Shown in pieces: positions 23,529 to 32,109 of a stretch of DNA of 64,000 nucleotides. Position 1 is the first letter of the stretch, and each line of letters opens with the position of its first letter. The notes below the pieces were generated by a model that saw nothing but the letters and a program-made list of their open reading frames with translations, was not told the origin of the DNA and ran no database searches. Position numbers and translations under genes: made by a program. Source of the stretch: Regnicoccus frigidus (GTDB lineage: Bacteria > Cyanobacteriota > Cyanobacteriia > PCC-6307 > Cyanobiaceae); the NCBI GenBank assembly GCA_025194985.1, contig JAOANE010000039.1:18454-82453 (forward strand), given 5' to 3'.

Positions 23529-23666
23529 ATGAGTCAATCCCCAACCGCCACGACGCCGCGCAACTATCCGATCTTCACGGTGCGCTGGCTTTCCGTTCAC
23601 GCCCTGGGTGTCCCCACGGTGTTTTTCCTGGGTGCCCTTGCGGCCATGCAGTTCGTCCGTCGCTGA
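23529..23666 (+). CDS. psbF: Cytochrome b559 beta subunit
   Basis: 45 residues (MSQSPTATTPRNYPIFTVRW then LSVHALGVPTVFFLGALAAM and QFVRR). His24 in WLSVHALG is the second haem ligand. It begins 4 bases after psbE. Its size and sequence are those of PsbF across cyanobacteria. Confidence 0.97.
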   Translation: MSQSPTATTPRNYPIFTVRWLSVHALGVPTVFFLGALAAMQFVRR

Positions 23667-23676
23667 AATCAGAACC

Positions 23677-23796
23677 ATGGAGCGCAATCCGAATCCGAAC
23701 AATTTGCCGGTTGAGCTGAACCGCACCAGCCTTTATCTCGGCCTGCTGCTGGTCTTCGTGATCGGTGTGCTGTTCACCAGCTACTTCTTCAACTGA
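23677..23796 (+). CDS. psbL: Photosystem II protein L
   Basis: 39 residues beginning MERNPNPNNLPVELNRTSLY and ending in one transmembrane helix (LGLLLVFVIGVLFTSYFFN), the highly conserved PsbL sequence. PsbL stabilises the PSII dimer interface and protects the Q_A site. It starts 10 bases after psbF. Confidence 0.97.
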   Translation: MERNPNPNNLPVELNRTSLYLGLLLVFVIGVLFTSYFFN

Positions 23797-23824
23797 GACC
23801 TCAACCTGACTTCGCAATTTCGCC

Positions 23825-24025
23825 ATGAGTGGTAAGAAATCAGCCCTGCCTGATGGCCGCATCCCCGACCGTCTTCCCGACGGTCGCCCCGCTGTTGCTT
23901 GGCGCAGCCGCTGGACCGAGGGTGTGCTGCCCCTCTGGTTGGTGGCCACCGCTGGCGGTATCGCGGTGATCTTCGTGGTTGGTCTGTTCTTCTACGGCTC
24001 CTATGTGGCCGTGGGTTCCGCCTGA
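23825..24025 (+). CDS. psbJ: Photosystem II protein J
   Basis: 66 residues, as in picocyanobacteria. The hydrophilic start (MSGKKSALPDGRIPDRLPDG) is followed by a single helix, LWLVATAGGIAVIFVVGLFF, then YGSYVAVGSA. PsbJ influences electron flow from Q_A and assembly of PSII. It is the last gene of the operon; its final 25 bases overlap the stop end of the opposing epimerase gene. Confidence 0.96.
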   Translation: MSGKKSALPDGRIPDRLPDGRPAVAWRSRWTEGVLPLWLVATAGGIAVIFVVGLFFYGSYVAVGSA

Positions 24026-25023
24026 GCCCAGTTCAGGTACCAGCTGGCGAAGCGCTCCACACCCACCTCCAAGGGTGTGTGGGGCGCGAATCCAACCCAT
24101 TGCTGCAGTGCTGTGGTGTCAGCCGCCGTTGCCACCACATCACCGGGTTGCATCGGCTCCCATTGTGGAATGGCTTTCACCCCCAAGGCCTGCTCCAGCA
24201 GGGCGATGAAGCTGAGCAGCGGCACTGGCTGGCTGTTGCCGATGTTGAACAGCCGGTGGGGCACCTGGGCCGTGGCTGGATTCGGCTGAAGCGGATCGAA
24301 TCCTTCCTCAGCCGTGGCAGGCTTGTCGAGGCAGCGCAACACGCCTTCAACGATGTCATCGATGTAGGTGAAATCCCGCTCCATCCGCCCCTGGTTGAAC
24401 ACCCGGATCGGTTCTCCTGACAGGATGGCCTTGGCGAAGAGCATCGGCGCCATGTCCGGTCGGCCCCAGGGGCCGTAGACGGTGAAAAAGCGCAGGCCCG
24501 TGGCCGGCAGCCCGTAGAGGTGGCTGTAGGTGTGAGCCATCAGCTCATTGGCTTTTTTCGTGGCCGCATACAGGCTGACTGGGTGGTTGACGGCCTGCTG
24601 CTCTGAGAATGGCAGGCAGCGGTTGCCTCCATAGACCGAACTGCTGGACGCGTACACCAGGTGCTCAATGCCGTGGTGGCGGCAGCCCTCCAGGATCGAG
24701 AGAAAGCCCACCACATTGCTGTTCACATAGGCCAGCGGGTTTTCAATTGAGTAGCGAACGCCCGCCTGGGCGGCCAGATGGATCACCCGCTTCAATCCCT
24801 CCGAGCGAAACAGTTCGGAGATGGCGGCGGTGTCTTCCAGGGCCAGCCGCTGGAAGTGAAAGTTGCTGTGCCGCTCGAGTCGCTGCAGCCGTTGCTGCTT
24901 CAGGGCGGGGGAGTAGTAGCTGTTCAGGTTGTCGAGGCCGATCACCCGATCGCCCCGGGCCAGAAGCCTCTCGGCCACCGCGGCGCCGATGAAGCCCGCC
25001 GCCCCCGTGACCAGAATGCTCAT
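24001..25023 (-). CDS. UDP-glucuronate 4-epimerase-type NAD-dependent epimerase
   Basis: 340 residues, extended SDR. VTGAAGFIGAAVAERLLARG is the Rossmann motif, SSSSVYGG gives the catalytic Ser, and SLYAATKKANELM gives Tyr-x3-Lys. The ending HTPLEVGVERFASWY is typical of the CapI/GAE group, which interconverts UDP-glucuronate and UDP-galacturonate. A UDP-glucose dehydrogenase follows upstream, supplying that substrate. These sugars would feed surface polysaccharide synthesis. Substrate assignment is inferred from subgroup motifs and neighbours. Confidence 0.85.
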   Translation of the reverse strand: MSILVTGAAGFIGAAVAERLLARGDRVIGLDNLNSYYSPALKQQRLQRLERHSNFHFQRLALEDTAAISELFRSEGLKRVIHLAAQAGVRYSIENPLAYVNSNVVGFLSILEGCRHHGIEHLVYASSSSVYGGNRCLPFSEQQAVNHPVSLYAATKKANELMAHTYSHLYGLPATGLRFFTVYGPWGRPDMAPMLFAKAILSGEPIRVFNQGRMERDFTYIDDIVEGVLRCLDKPATAEEGFDPLQPNPATAQVPHRLFNIGNSQPVPLLSFIALLEQALGVKAIPQWEPMQPGDVVATAADTTALQQWVGFAPHTPLEVGVERFASWYLNWAQAEPTAT

Positions 25024-25053
25024 CGCGGCTGTGCCCTCAAGCCAGCCAAGCTA

Positions 25054-26496
25054 TCAATCACCCTCACCCACCCTCCAGACCTGGAGCCCAGCCGAGCGAG
25101 CCGCCGCTGCATCGGTGATGGCGCGGGCATCGAACAGCCAGGCCGGCCGCCGCATCAGCGCCGCGATCGCCGGCCAGTCGAGCTGGGCGAAGGCGCCCCA
25201 TTCGGTGAGCACCACCACCGCATCAGCACCACGGACAGCCGCCAGCACGTTGGCGCTGCTCTCCCAGCTCCCCTCGCCACTCAGCCCCTGGCCCAGCCCG
25301 TCGCCACCTGAGCAATCCGGGGAGCTGAGGTCGGCGCTGATCTGGCTGCTGCTCACCTTGGGGTCGTGGATGGCCAGGTGGGCGCCTTCTTCGAGCAGGT
25401 CCTGGCAGATGCGAATGGCGGGCGCTGCGCGGGTGTCGTTGGTGTCGGCCTTGAAGGCAAAGCCCAGTACGGCGATCCGCTTGCCGCTGACCGTGCCGAA
25501 CAGCCGGCTGACCACCAGCCGGGCGATCCGTTGCTGTTGCCAGTTGTTGAGCTCAACCACCTGCTGCCAGTAACGGGCCACCTCCTCCAGCCGGTAATGA
25601 CGGCAGAGATAAACCAGGTTGAGAATGTCCTTCTGGAAGCAGCTGCCGCCAAAGCCTGGCCCTGCCGCCAGGAAGCGCTTGCCGATCCGGGAGTCACTGC
25701 CGATCGCCCGTCCCACCTCGCGCACATCGGCTCCGGTGGCTTCACAGAGGGCGGCGATTGAATTGATCGAGGAGATCCGCTGGGCGAGAAAGGCATTGGC
25801 GGTGAGCTTGGAGAGTTCACTGCTCCAGAGGTTGGTGCGCAGGATCCGCTCCGGTGCCACCCAGTTGCCATAGACCTCCGCTAGGGCCTCGATTGCGGCC
25901 GTTTCATCGCCACCGATCAGCACCCGATCGGGGTTCTTGAGATCCTCGATCGCGGTCCCTTCGGCCAGGAATTCCGGATTGGAGAGCACGGCGAAAGTTT
26001 TGGCACCGCCAGCGGCGGTGGTGCCGCTGTGCTCCTGGTAGGCGCCCAGGATGGCCTTGACGGTTTCGGCCGTGCGCACCGGCAGGGTGCTCTTCTCCAC
26101 CACGATCGTGTGTCCCTGGGCTTGGGCAGCCACCTGGCGGGCTGAGGCTTCGATCCAGCGCAGGTCGGAGGCCTCACCAGCGCCGATGCCCCTGGTTTTC
26201 GTGGGGGTGTTCACCGACAGGAAGACCATGTCGGCGGCGGCGATGGCCTGGTCCACCTCCGTGCTGAAGTGCAGGTTGCGGCCGCGGCAGCGCTCCACCA
26301 GCTCGGCGAGGCCCGGTTCATACACCGGCAGGGCTGCGGTATCGGCACCATTCCAGGCGGCGATGCGGGCCGCGTTGAGATCCACCACCGTGACCTGAAT
26401 GCCCGGGCAGCGATCGGCAATCACCGCCATCGTCGGCCCGCCCACGTAGCCGGCCCCGATGCAACAGATGGTCCGGACGGTGAGCGGTGCCGTCAT
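25054..26496 (-). CDS. ugd: UDP-glucose 6-dehydrogenase
   Basis: 480 residues. N-terminal NAD motif CIGAGYVGGPTMAVIADRCP; ESTxPV-type loop VVEKSTLPVRTAETVK; NPEFLAEGTAIEDLKNPDRV; and the catalytic Cys in GFGGSCFQKDILNLVY. Also VLGFAFKADTNDTRAAPAIR in the C-terminal domain. The long form with TMAVIADRCP resembles animal and plant UGDH. It oxidises UDP-glucose to UDP-glucuronate. Its start overlaps the hisS stop by 4 bases; the downstream neighbour is the UDP-glucuronate epimerase. Confidence 0.94.
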   Translation of the reverse strand: MTAPLTVRTICCIGAGYVGGPTMAVIADRCPGIQVTVVDLNAARIAAWNGADTAALPVYEPGLAELVERCRGRNLHFSTEVDQAIAAADMVFLSVNTPTKTRGIGAGEASDLRWIEASARQVAAQAQGHTIVVEKSTLPVRTAETVKAILGAYQEHSGTTAAGGAKTFAVLSNPEFLAEGTAIEDLKNPDRVLIGGDETAAIEALAEVYGNWVAPERILRTNLWSSELSKLTANAFLAQRISSINSIAALCEATGADVREVGRAIGSDSRIGKRFLAAGPGFGGSCFQKDILNLVYLCRHYRLEEVARYWQQVVELNNWQQQRIARLVVSRLFGTVSGKRIAVLGFAFKADTNDTRAAPAIRICQDLLEEGAHLAIHDPKVSSSQISADLSSPDCSGGDGLGQGLSGEGSWESSANVLAAVRGADAVVVLTEWGAFAQLDWPAIAALMRRPAWLFDARAITDAAAARSAGLQVWRVGEGD

Positions 26497-27809
26497 GCCG
26501 TTGGCGAGGAGAAAGGCTGCGGGCCAGCATCGCAGAACCTCGCGACCAACTCCCCGATCGCCAGCTCAGGGGGGAGGCGCTGTTCAGTGGACAGGCGCAG
26601 ATCCTTGAGGATCACCACCCCCTGCTCGATTTCCCCTTCCCCGATCAGCAGCGCCCAGCTGGCTCCGCTGCGATCGGCCCGTTTGAGTTGCTTGGCGAAG
26701 GCCGCAGCGGTGAGATCCAGCTCCACCCGGCAGCCCGCCTGGCGCAGGGTCCTGGCCAGAGCAAGGGCCTGCAGCTCGGCCGCTTCGCCCCTGCTGATCA
26801 CATACACCTGCGCCGCGGCCAGTGGATGCATGGCCGGGGCCACGGCTGCCTGGAGCAGCAACACCAGCCGCTCCAGGCCGATGGCCCAGCCGATCGCCGC
26901 TGTGGGGCTGCCACCGAGCTGCTCGATCAGGCCGTCGTAACGGCCACCGCCGCAGACCGTGGCCTGGGCGCCGAGCTCGCTGCTGGTGATCTCAAAGGCG
27001 GTGTGGGTGTAGTAATCCAGCCCCCGCACCAGCCTGGGATTGAGCTGATAGGGGATCTCCAGCCGGTCGAGGGCCTGGCGCACCCGCTCAAAGCGCTGCT
27101 GGCTGCTGGCGCTGAGACAATCGCCGAGCAGGGGTGCGGCGGCGAGCAGGGCCTGGGTCTCGGGATTTTTGCTGTCGAGGATCCGCAGCGGGTTGGTGCT
27201 GATCCGCCCCTGGGCTTCGGGGTCGAGCTGGTCGCGGCGGGCTTCGAGCCATTCCACCAGCACGCTGCGGTAGTGGCTGCGATCGCAGGCATCGCCGAGG
27301 GAGTTGATCTCCAGGGCCAGATTCCCGATTCCCAGGGCTGTCAGCAGGTCCCAGGCGATCGCGATCGCTTCGGCGTCGCTGCGGGGATCGGCGAAACCCA
27401 GCAGTTCGACACCGAGCTGGTGGAACTGGCGCTGGCGACCCGCCTGGGGGCGCTCGTAGCGAAACATCGGGCCGGTGTACCAAAGGCGCTGGGGCCCCTT
27501 GTTGAGCAGTCCGTGCTGCAGCGCTGCGCGCACCACCGAGGCCGTTCCTTCAGGCCGCAGCGTGCAGTGGCGCTGGCCCCGGTCTTCGAAGCTGTACATC
27601 TCCTTGCCCACCACATCGGTGCTGGTGCCGATGCCGCGGGCGAACAGCTCGGTGGCCTCCAGCAGGGGGGTGCGGATCTCGGCGAGGCCAGCCCGATGGA
27701 ACTGGCTGCGGGCCGCGGCCTCAACCTGCTGCCAGATCGCCGTCTGCTCCGGCAGCAGGTCGACCATGCCCCGAAGGCTCTGCAGCTTGTCCACGCCGGC
27801 ACCCAGCAC
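26493..27809 (-). CDS. hisS: Histidyl-tRNA synthetase
   Basis: 438 residues, class II. Motif 1 lies near PLLEATELFARG, motif 2 is YTGPMFRYERPQAGRQRQFH, the His-specific motifs are LVRGLDYYTHTAFEI and GGGRYDGL, and motif 3 is AIGWAIGLERLVLLL. The C-terminal anticodon domain follows (VYVISRGEAAELQALALART). It charges tRNA-His. It is an essential housekeeping gene placed between sugar-nucleotide genes and shares a 4-base overlap with ugd. Confidence 0.96.
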   Translation of the reverse strand: MLGAGVDKLQSLRGMVDLLPEQTAIWQQVEAAARSQFHRAGLAEIRTPLLEATELFARGIGTSTDVVGKEMYSFEDRGQRHCTLRPEGTASVVRAALQHGLLNKGPQRLWYTGPMFRYERPQAGRQRQFHQLGVELLGFADPRSDAEAIAIAWDLLTALGIGNLALEINSLGDACDRSHYRSVLVEWLEARRDQLDPEAQGRISTNPLRILDSKNPETQALLAAAPLLGDCLSASSQQRFERVRQALDRLEIPYQLNPRLVRGLDYYTHTAFEITSSELGAQATVCGGGRYDGLIEQLGGSPTAAIGWAIGLERLVLLLQAAVAPAMHPLAAAQVYVISRGEAAELQALALARTLRQAGCRVELDLTAAAFAKQLKRADRSGASWALLIGEGEIEQGVVILKDLRLSTEQRLPPELAIGELVARFCDAGPQPFSSPTA

Positions 27810-27866
27810 TGCCGCCCAGTTTGGGGGATCAACCGGCGCCAGCCGGAGCTGGCTCAGGGGCCGGCC

Positions 27867-28811
27867 TCAGGCCGCGAGGCGGCAGCGGAAATCGGCGATC
27901 GTGCGCTCAAGGCCCGCGCGCAGGGGAATGGTCGGCTCCCAGCCCAGCTCCTGCTGGGCCAGGGTGATCACCGGCTGGCGCTGGAGAGGGTCGTCCTGGG
28001 GCAAGGGCAGCAGGGTGAAGTCCAGCGACGGATCGATCCGCTCGCGCACCAGTTCCGCCAGCTGGCGAATCGTGAACTCGCCTGGATTGCCGATGTTGAT
28101 CGGACCGGAGTGCTCCCCGTTCATCAAGCGGATCAGCCCTTCGACGAGATCATCGACGAAGCAGAAGCTGCGGGTCTGGCTGCCTTCGCCGTAGAGGGTA
28201 AGAGGTTCGCCCCGCAGCGCCTGGACGATGAAGTTGCTCACCACCCGCCCGTCGTCGGCCAGCATGCGTGGCCCGTAGGTGTTGAAGATCCGGGCGATGC
28301 GGATCTCCGTGCCGTGCATCCGCTGGTAGTCGAAGCAGAGGGTTTCGGCGACCCGCTTACCCTCGTCGTAGCAGGCGCGGATGCCGTGGGTATTGACGCT
28401 GCCGCGATAGCTCTCCGGCTGGGGATGCACCTCCGGATCGCCATACACTTCGCTGGTGCTGGCCATCAACAGGCGGGCCCCGACCCGACGGGCCAGGCCC
28501 AGCATGTTGTAGGTGCCGAGAAAGCTGGTTTTGGCCGTCTTGATCGGATTGTGCTGGTAGTGCACCGGCGAGGCCGGACAGGCCAGATGCCAGATCCGAT
28601 CCACCTCCAACGAAATCGGCTCAGTCACGTCGTGACGAACCAGCTCGAAGTTGGGGTGGCCGATCCAGCGGGCGATGTTGGCCTTGCGGCCGGTGAAGTA
28701 GTTGTCGAGGCAGATCACGTCTTCGCCGGCTTCCATCAGCCGATCAACCAGATGGGATCCCACAAAGCCGGCGCCACCGGTGACGAGATTCCGCTTCTGG
28801 GAGGCCGTCAC
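27867..28811 (-). CDS. UDP-glucuronate decarboxylase (UDP-xylose synthase)
   Basis: 314 residues from GTG 28811 (VTASQKRNLVTGGAGFVGSH). The frame is open far upstream, but that part is not SDR-like. TGGAGFVGSHL is the NAD motif; DNYFTGRKANI and HLACPASPVHYQHNPIKTAK are signatures of UXS; ASTSEVYGDP and YDEGKR (Tyr-x3-Lys) hold the catalytic residues; RIFNTYGPRM is present too. The enzyme converts UDP-glucuronate, made by the nearby ugd, to UDP-xylose for polysaccharides. It lies 57 bases upstream of hisS on the same strand. Confidence 0.9.
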   Translation of the reverse strand: MTASQKRNLVTGGAGFVGSHLVDRLMEAGEDVICLDNYFTGRKANIARWIGHPNFELVRHDVTEPISLEVDRIWHLACPASPVHYQHNPIKTAKTSFLGTYNMLGLARRVGARLLMASTSEVYGDPEVHPQPESYRGSVNTHGIRACYDEGKRVAETLCFDYQRMHGTEIRIARIFNTYGPRMLADDGRVVSNFIVQALRGEPLTLYGEGSQTRSFCFVDDLVEGLIRLMNGEHSGPINIGNPGEFTIRQLAELVRERIDPSLDFTLLPLPQDDPLQRQPVITLAQQELGWEPTIPLRAGLERTIADFRCRLAA

Positions 28812-28896
28812 GCTGAATCTTGAGCAGTGGTCGGCACTGTAATTGGCACCGTAATTGGAACCGTATGAGCCTTTGAATCCACGGCTGCCTGGCCGC

Positions 28897-29598
28897 TCAG
28901 CGCACCCCCAGCCACTTATGGGTCTGCAGGCTGAGCCGCCAACTGGGGTGTTGACGCACGAAGTCGACCGCCAGCGCCTGGCCCTTCGCGCTGTCCCAGC
29001 CGGGTTGGAGCAGCAGCACCGGTAGGCTGCCGGCCGCAGGTTCCCCGTTGTTGCTCCGGGCCTGAAGCGCCGCAGCGGCCATCTGCTCGGCGAAACCCAG
29101 ATCGGAGGGCTCATGCACCACCACCTTGAGTTCGTGGCAACGGCCCAGCGCTTCGGCCGTGGGTGGGCGATGGGGCTTGGGTGAGAGGGTGATCCAGGCG
29201 AACTGGCCCGTGAAGGGATCCACGCCGCTTGTTTCGAGGTGGAGCGGCAGGGGCTGGAAGCTGGAGGGAGTGGCGCCGCCTTGGCTGAGACCGGCCAAGG
29301 CCTGGCAGAGGCCATCAAGGTTGTGATGCAGCGGTTCTCCGCCGGTGATCACTACGAATCCAGCGCCCGCCTCCACCGCCCGCGCCGCCCGCTCGGAGAG
29401 TTCCGAGGGGCTCTGCAGTGGGTGGCTGGCCTGCGGCCAGGAGTGCTTGGTGTCGCACCAGGGGCAGCCCACCGCGCAACCGCCCAGCCGGATGAAAAAG
29501 GCGCTGCGGCCGGCATGGGCCCCTTCCCCCTGCAGGGAATGGAAGGTTTCCACCACGGGCAGAAGCCCGGGGGTCTCAACCATCGCTACGGCGGCCAT
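28897..29598 (-). CDS. queE: 7-carboxy-7-deazaguanine synthase (radical SAM)
   Basis: 233 residues. QueE makes the deazaguanine core of queuosine from carboxytetrahydropterin. The radical-SAM cluster is in GGCAVGCPWCDTKHSW (CX3CX2C spacing), preceded by VETFHSLQGEGAHAGRSAFF, the hallmark of the family. VVITGGEPLHH binds SAM and LHLETSG follows. It ends KWLGVR, as is usual. It starts 14 bases after pyrG on the same strand. Confidence 0.94.
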   Translation of the reverse strand: MAAVAMVETPGLLPVVETFHSLQGEGAHAGRSAFFIRLGGCAVGCPWCDTKHSWPQASHPLQSPSELSERAARAVEAGAGFVVITGGEPLHHNLDGLCQALAGLSQGGATPSSFQPLPLHLETSGVDPFTGQFAWITLSPKPHRPPTAEALGRCHELKVVVHEPSDLGFAEQMAAAALQARSNNGEPAAGSLPVLLLQPGWDSAKGQALAVDFVRQHPSWRLSLQTHKWLGVR

Positions 29599-29611
29599 GG
29601 CAGTCGGCCCC

Positions 29612-31330
29612 TCAGCTGGAGACCGCGATCTCGCTCAGCGGCTGGTTGGTCCTTTCGCTGACAGGACTTTCGCTGGCGTTGCTCTCGCTGGCCGTGCTCG
29701 CAGGAGAAACGCCGAACTCGGAGCCGTTGGCGGGCAGGCGGCGCTGGGCGGCTTCGATCAGACCCCGGAACAGTGGGTGGGGGCGGCCGGGCCTGGAGAG
29801 GAATTCCGGATGGAACTGGCAGGCTGTGAAGAACGGATGCCCGTCGAGTTCGATCAGTTCGACCAAGCGGCCATCCGGCGAGCTGCCGCTGATCCGATAG
29901 CCCGAGTCGAGGAAGAGCTGGCGGTAGGCGTTATTGAATTCGTAGCGATGGCGATGCCGCTCGTAGACCACTTCCTCGCCATAGAGGCGGGAGGCCAGGC
30001 TGCCCGGGGACAGGCGACAGGGGTAGACGCCCAGGCGCATGGTGCCGCCCAGGTCGACCACGTCCTGCTGCTCAGGCAGCAGGTGGATAACTGGATCAGG
30101 GGAGTCGGCATCGAGCTCGGCGCTGCTGGCGCCACTGAGACCAGCCTCGTGGCGGGCCCAGGCGATCACGGCGCACTGCATCCCCAGGCAGAGCCCCAGG
30201 AACGGAACCTGCTGCTCGCGCGCCCAGCGGATCGCCTGGATCTTGCCGTCCACGCCCCGGTGCCCGAAGCCGCCCGGCACCACCACCGCGTCCATGCCGT
30301 GGAGCAGGGCTTCTGCCCCTTCGATTTCGAGCTGCTCGGCGCAGATCCAGTGCAGGTCGAGGGAGGCATCCCGATCGATGCAGGCGTGACGCAGGGCCTC
30401 GACCACCGAGAGGTAGGCGTCGTTGAGCTGGACGTACTTGCCCACCAACGCCACCTTCACCGCCGGGCCTGGGTTGCGCAGCTTGCGCACCAGATCCTCC
30501 CAGCCGGCCATGTCGCTGTCGCGGTCTTCGAGGTCGAGCACATGGAGCACCTCCCGACACAGGCCTTCTTTCTCGAGGGCGATCGGGACGGCGTAGATGC
30601 TGTCGGCATCACGGGCGGGGATCACGGCCGTGGCCGGAACGCCGCAGAAGCCGCCGATCTTGGCCTTGAGCTCTTCGCTGATCGGCCGGTCACAGCGCGA
30701 CACCAGCAGATCGGGTTGGATGCCGATCGAGCGCAGTTCCTTCACCGAGTGCTGGGTGGGCTTGGTCTTGATCTCACCGGAGGTGCCGATGTAAGGCAGC
30801 AGGGTGACGTGCACATAGGCCAGATCGCGGCGGCCCACATCGCCACGGAATTCACGGATTGCTTCCAGGAATGGCAGCGATTCGATGTCGCCCACCGTGC
30901 CGCCGATCTCGGTGATCACCACGTCAACCCCACTGTCGGCGGCCACCCGGTGGATGCGCTCGCGGATCTCGCGGGTGATGTGGGGGATCACCTGGACCGT
31001 GCCGCCGTTGTAATCACCGCGGCGTTCCTTGTTGATCACCGCCTGGTAGATCGAGCCGGTGGTCACGCTGTTGAGGCGTGACATGGCGGTGTCGGTGAAG
31101 CGCTCGTAGTGGCCCAGGTCGAGGTCGGTCTCCGCGCCGTCCTGGGTGACGAACACCTCACCGTGCTGGTAGGGGCTCATGGTGCCCGGATCCACGTTGA
31201 GGTACGGATCGAGCTTGAGGATCGAAACGCTGTAGCCGCGCGATTTCAGCAACCGTCCCAGGCTCGCCGCCACGATGCCCTTGCCGATGCTCGACACCAC
31301 CCCGCCGGTCACGAACACAAACTTGGTCAT
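29612..31330 (-). CDS. pyrG: CTP synthase
   Basis: 572 residues. It makes CTP from UTP, ATP and glutamine. The synthase domain begins KFVFVTGGVVSSIGKGIVAA (P-loop) with LDPYLNVDPGTMSPYQHGEV. The glutaminase domain has PFLGLCLGMQCAVIAWAR (nucleophile Cys) and the His-Glu pair in ACQFHPEFLSRP. The C-terminal 35 residues are a Ser/Glu-rich tail. It is a core gene upstream of queE. Confidence 0.97.
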   Translation of the reverse strand: MTKFVFVTGGVVSSIGKGIVAASLGRLLKSRGYSVSILKLDPYLNVDPGTMSPYQHGEVFVTQDGAETDLDLGHYERFTDTAMSRLNSVTTGSIYQAVINKERRGDYNGGTVQVIPHITREIRERIHRVAADSGVDVVITEIGGTVGDIESLPFLEAIREFRGDVGRRDLAYVHVTLLPYIGTSGEIKTKPTQHSVKELRSIGIQPDLLVSRCDRPISEELKAKIGGFCGVPATAVIPARDADSIYAVPIALEKEGLCREVLHVLDLEDRDSDMAGWEDLVRKLRNPGPAVKVALVGKYVQLNDAYLSVVEALRHACIDRDASLDLHWICAEQLEIEGAEALLHGMDAVVVPGGFGHRGVDGKIQAIRWAREQQVPFLGLCLGMQCAVIAWARHEAGLSGASSAELDADSPDPVIHLLPEQQDVVDLGGTMRLGVYPCRLSPGSLASRLYGEEVVYERHRHRYEFNNAYRQLFLDSGYRISGSSPDGRLVELIELDGHPFFTACQFHPEFLSRPGRPHPLFRGLIEAAQRRLPANGSEFGVSPASTASESNASESPVSERTNQPLSEIAVSS

Positions 31331-31427
31331 GAACCCCCAGGGCGATCGCCAACTTTAACGACCTCCAACCCAAAGGCTCCTTCAACTCAAGGGCTCCCTT
31401 CCCCTCCCCTGCTGCCCCACCCAGCCG

Positions 31428-31501
31428 AATCACCTGGGCCTGGCGTAGGCCCGTGTTGCCCGCGCAGCGGGCGTAACGACCGAAGCCAGGCCCAGGTGAT
31501 T
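31428..31501. terminator. Large nested palindrome between dps and pyrG
   Basis: AATCACCTGGGCCTGGC (31428-31444) is matched perfectly by GCCAGGCCCAGGTGATT (31485-31501), a 17-base stem. Inside it, GCCCGC (31458-31463) pairs with GCGGGC (31467-31472). The right arm ends on the last base of the dps stop codon, so a dps transcript would fold it at once. There is no T-run, so it may act as a stability or pausing element as well as a terminator. Confidence 0.6.
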
Positions 31502-32025
31502 CAAGCCTCGAGCAGGCTGCGCAGCATCCAGGCGGTTTTTTCGTGGATCTGCAGCCGCTGGGTGAGCAGGTCGGCGGTGGGTTCATCGCTGGCGGCCTCC
31601 ACCGAGGCGAAGACGCTGCGGGCCGTACGAGCCACGGCTTCGTGGCCGAGCACCAGCTCCCGCACCATCTCCATGGCGTTGAGCTCCCCTTCGGTCTCAC
31701 TGATCGAGGAGAGGGCGGCGAAGTGGGAGCCGCCGAACGGGGCAGGACAACCCAGGGCCCGGATGCGCTCGGCGATCTCATCGAGCGCCGTCCAGATCTC
31801 GGTGTACTGCTCCATGAACATCAGATGCAGGCTGTTGAACATCGGACCGGTGACGTTCCAGTGGAAGCCATGGGTCTTGCCGTAGAGCACGTAGCTGTCA
31901 GCCAGGAGGCGGCTGAGCCCTGCGGCGATCTGTTCGCGCTCCTCGCTGGACATGCCGATGTCGATCGGTGGGGCGCTGGCCTGGCTGGAAGTGCTGGCCT
32001 GGCTGGAAGTGGCAGTGGCAGTCAT
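31501..32025 (-). CDS. dps: Dps-family ferritin
   Basis: 174 residues. The ferroxidase signature lies in YGKTHGFHWNVTGPMFNSLH followed by LMFMEQYTEIWTALDEIAER (His, Asp and Glu ligands). A Ser/Thr-rich N-terminal extension (1-20) precedes the four-helix bundle. Dps forms dodecamers that oxidise iron with hydrogen peroxide and protect DNA in starvation and oxidative stress. It is monocistronic, and a large palindrome begins exactly at its stop codon. Confidence 0.94.
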   Translation of the reverse strand: MTATATSSQASTSSQASAPPIDIGMSSEEREQIAAGLSRLLADSYVLYGKTHGFHWNVTGPMFNSLHLMFMEQYTEIWTALDEIAERIRALGCPAPFGGSHFAALSSISETEGELNAMEMVRELVLGHEAVARTARSVFASVEAASDEPTADLLTQRLQIHEKTAWMLRSLLEA

Positions 32026-32109
32026 GGTGTTGTTCTGGGTTGCGTTGTTATGAGGCCATTTTAGTTGGCCTACAGGACTGAAATCCCTGATATTCCTGGA
32101 GTTCTGGGG

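Noticed and set aside
26487..28823. Very long open frame on the + strand
   Set aside because: It lies antisense to hisS and uxs, both clear genes. Its composition mirrors their codons and it has no domain of its own.
29345..31081. Long open frame on the + strand opposite pyrG and queE
   Set aside because: It is an antisense shadow in a high-GC region; pyrG and queE motifs are unambiguous on the minus strand.
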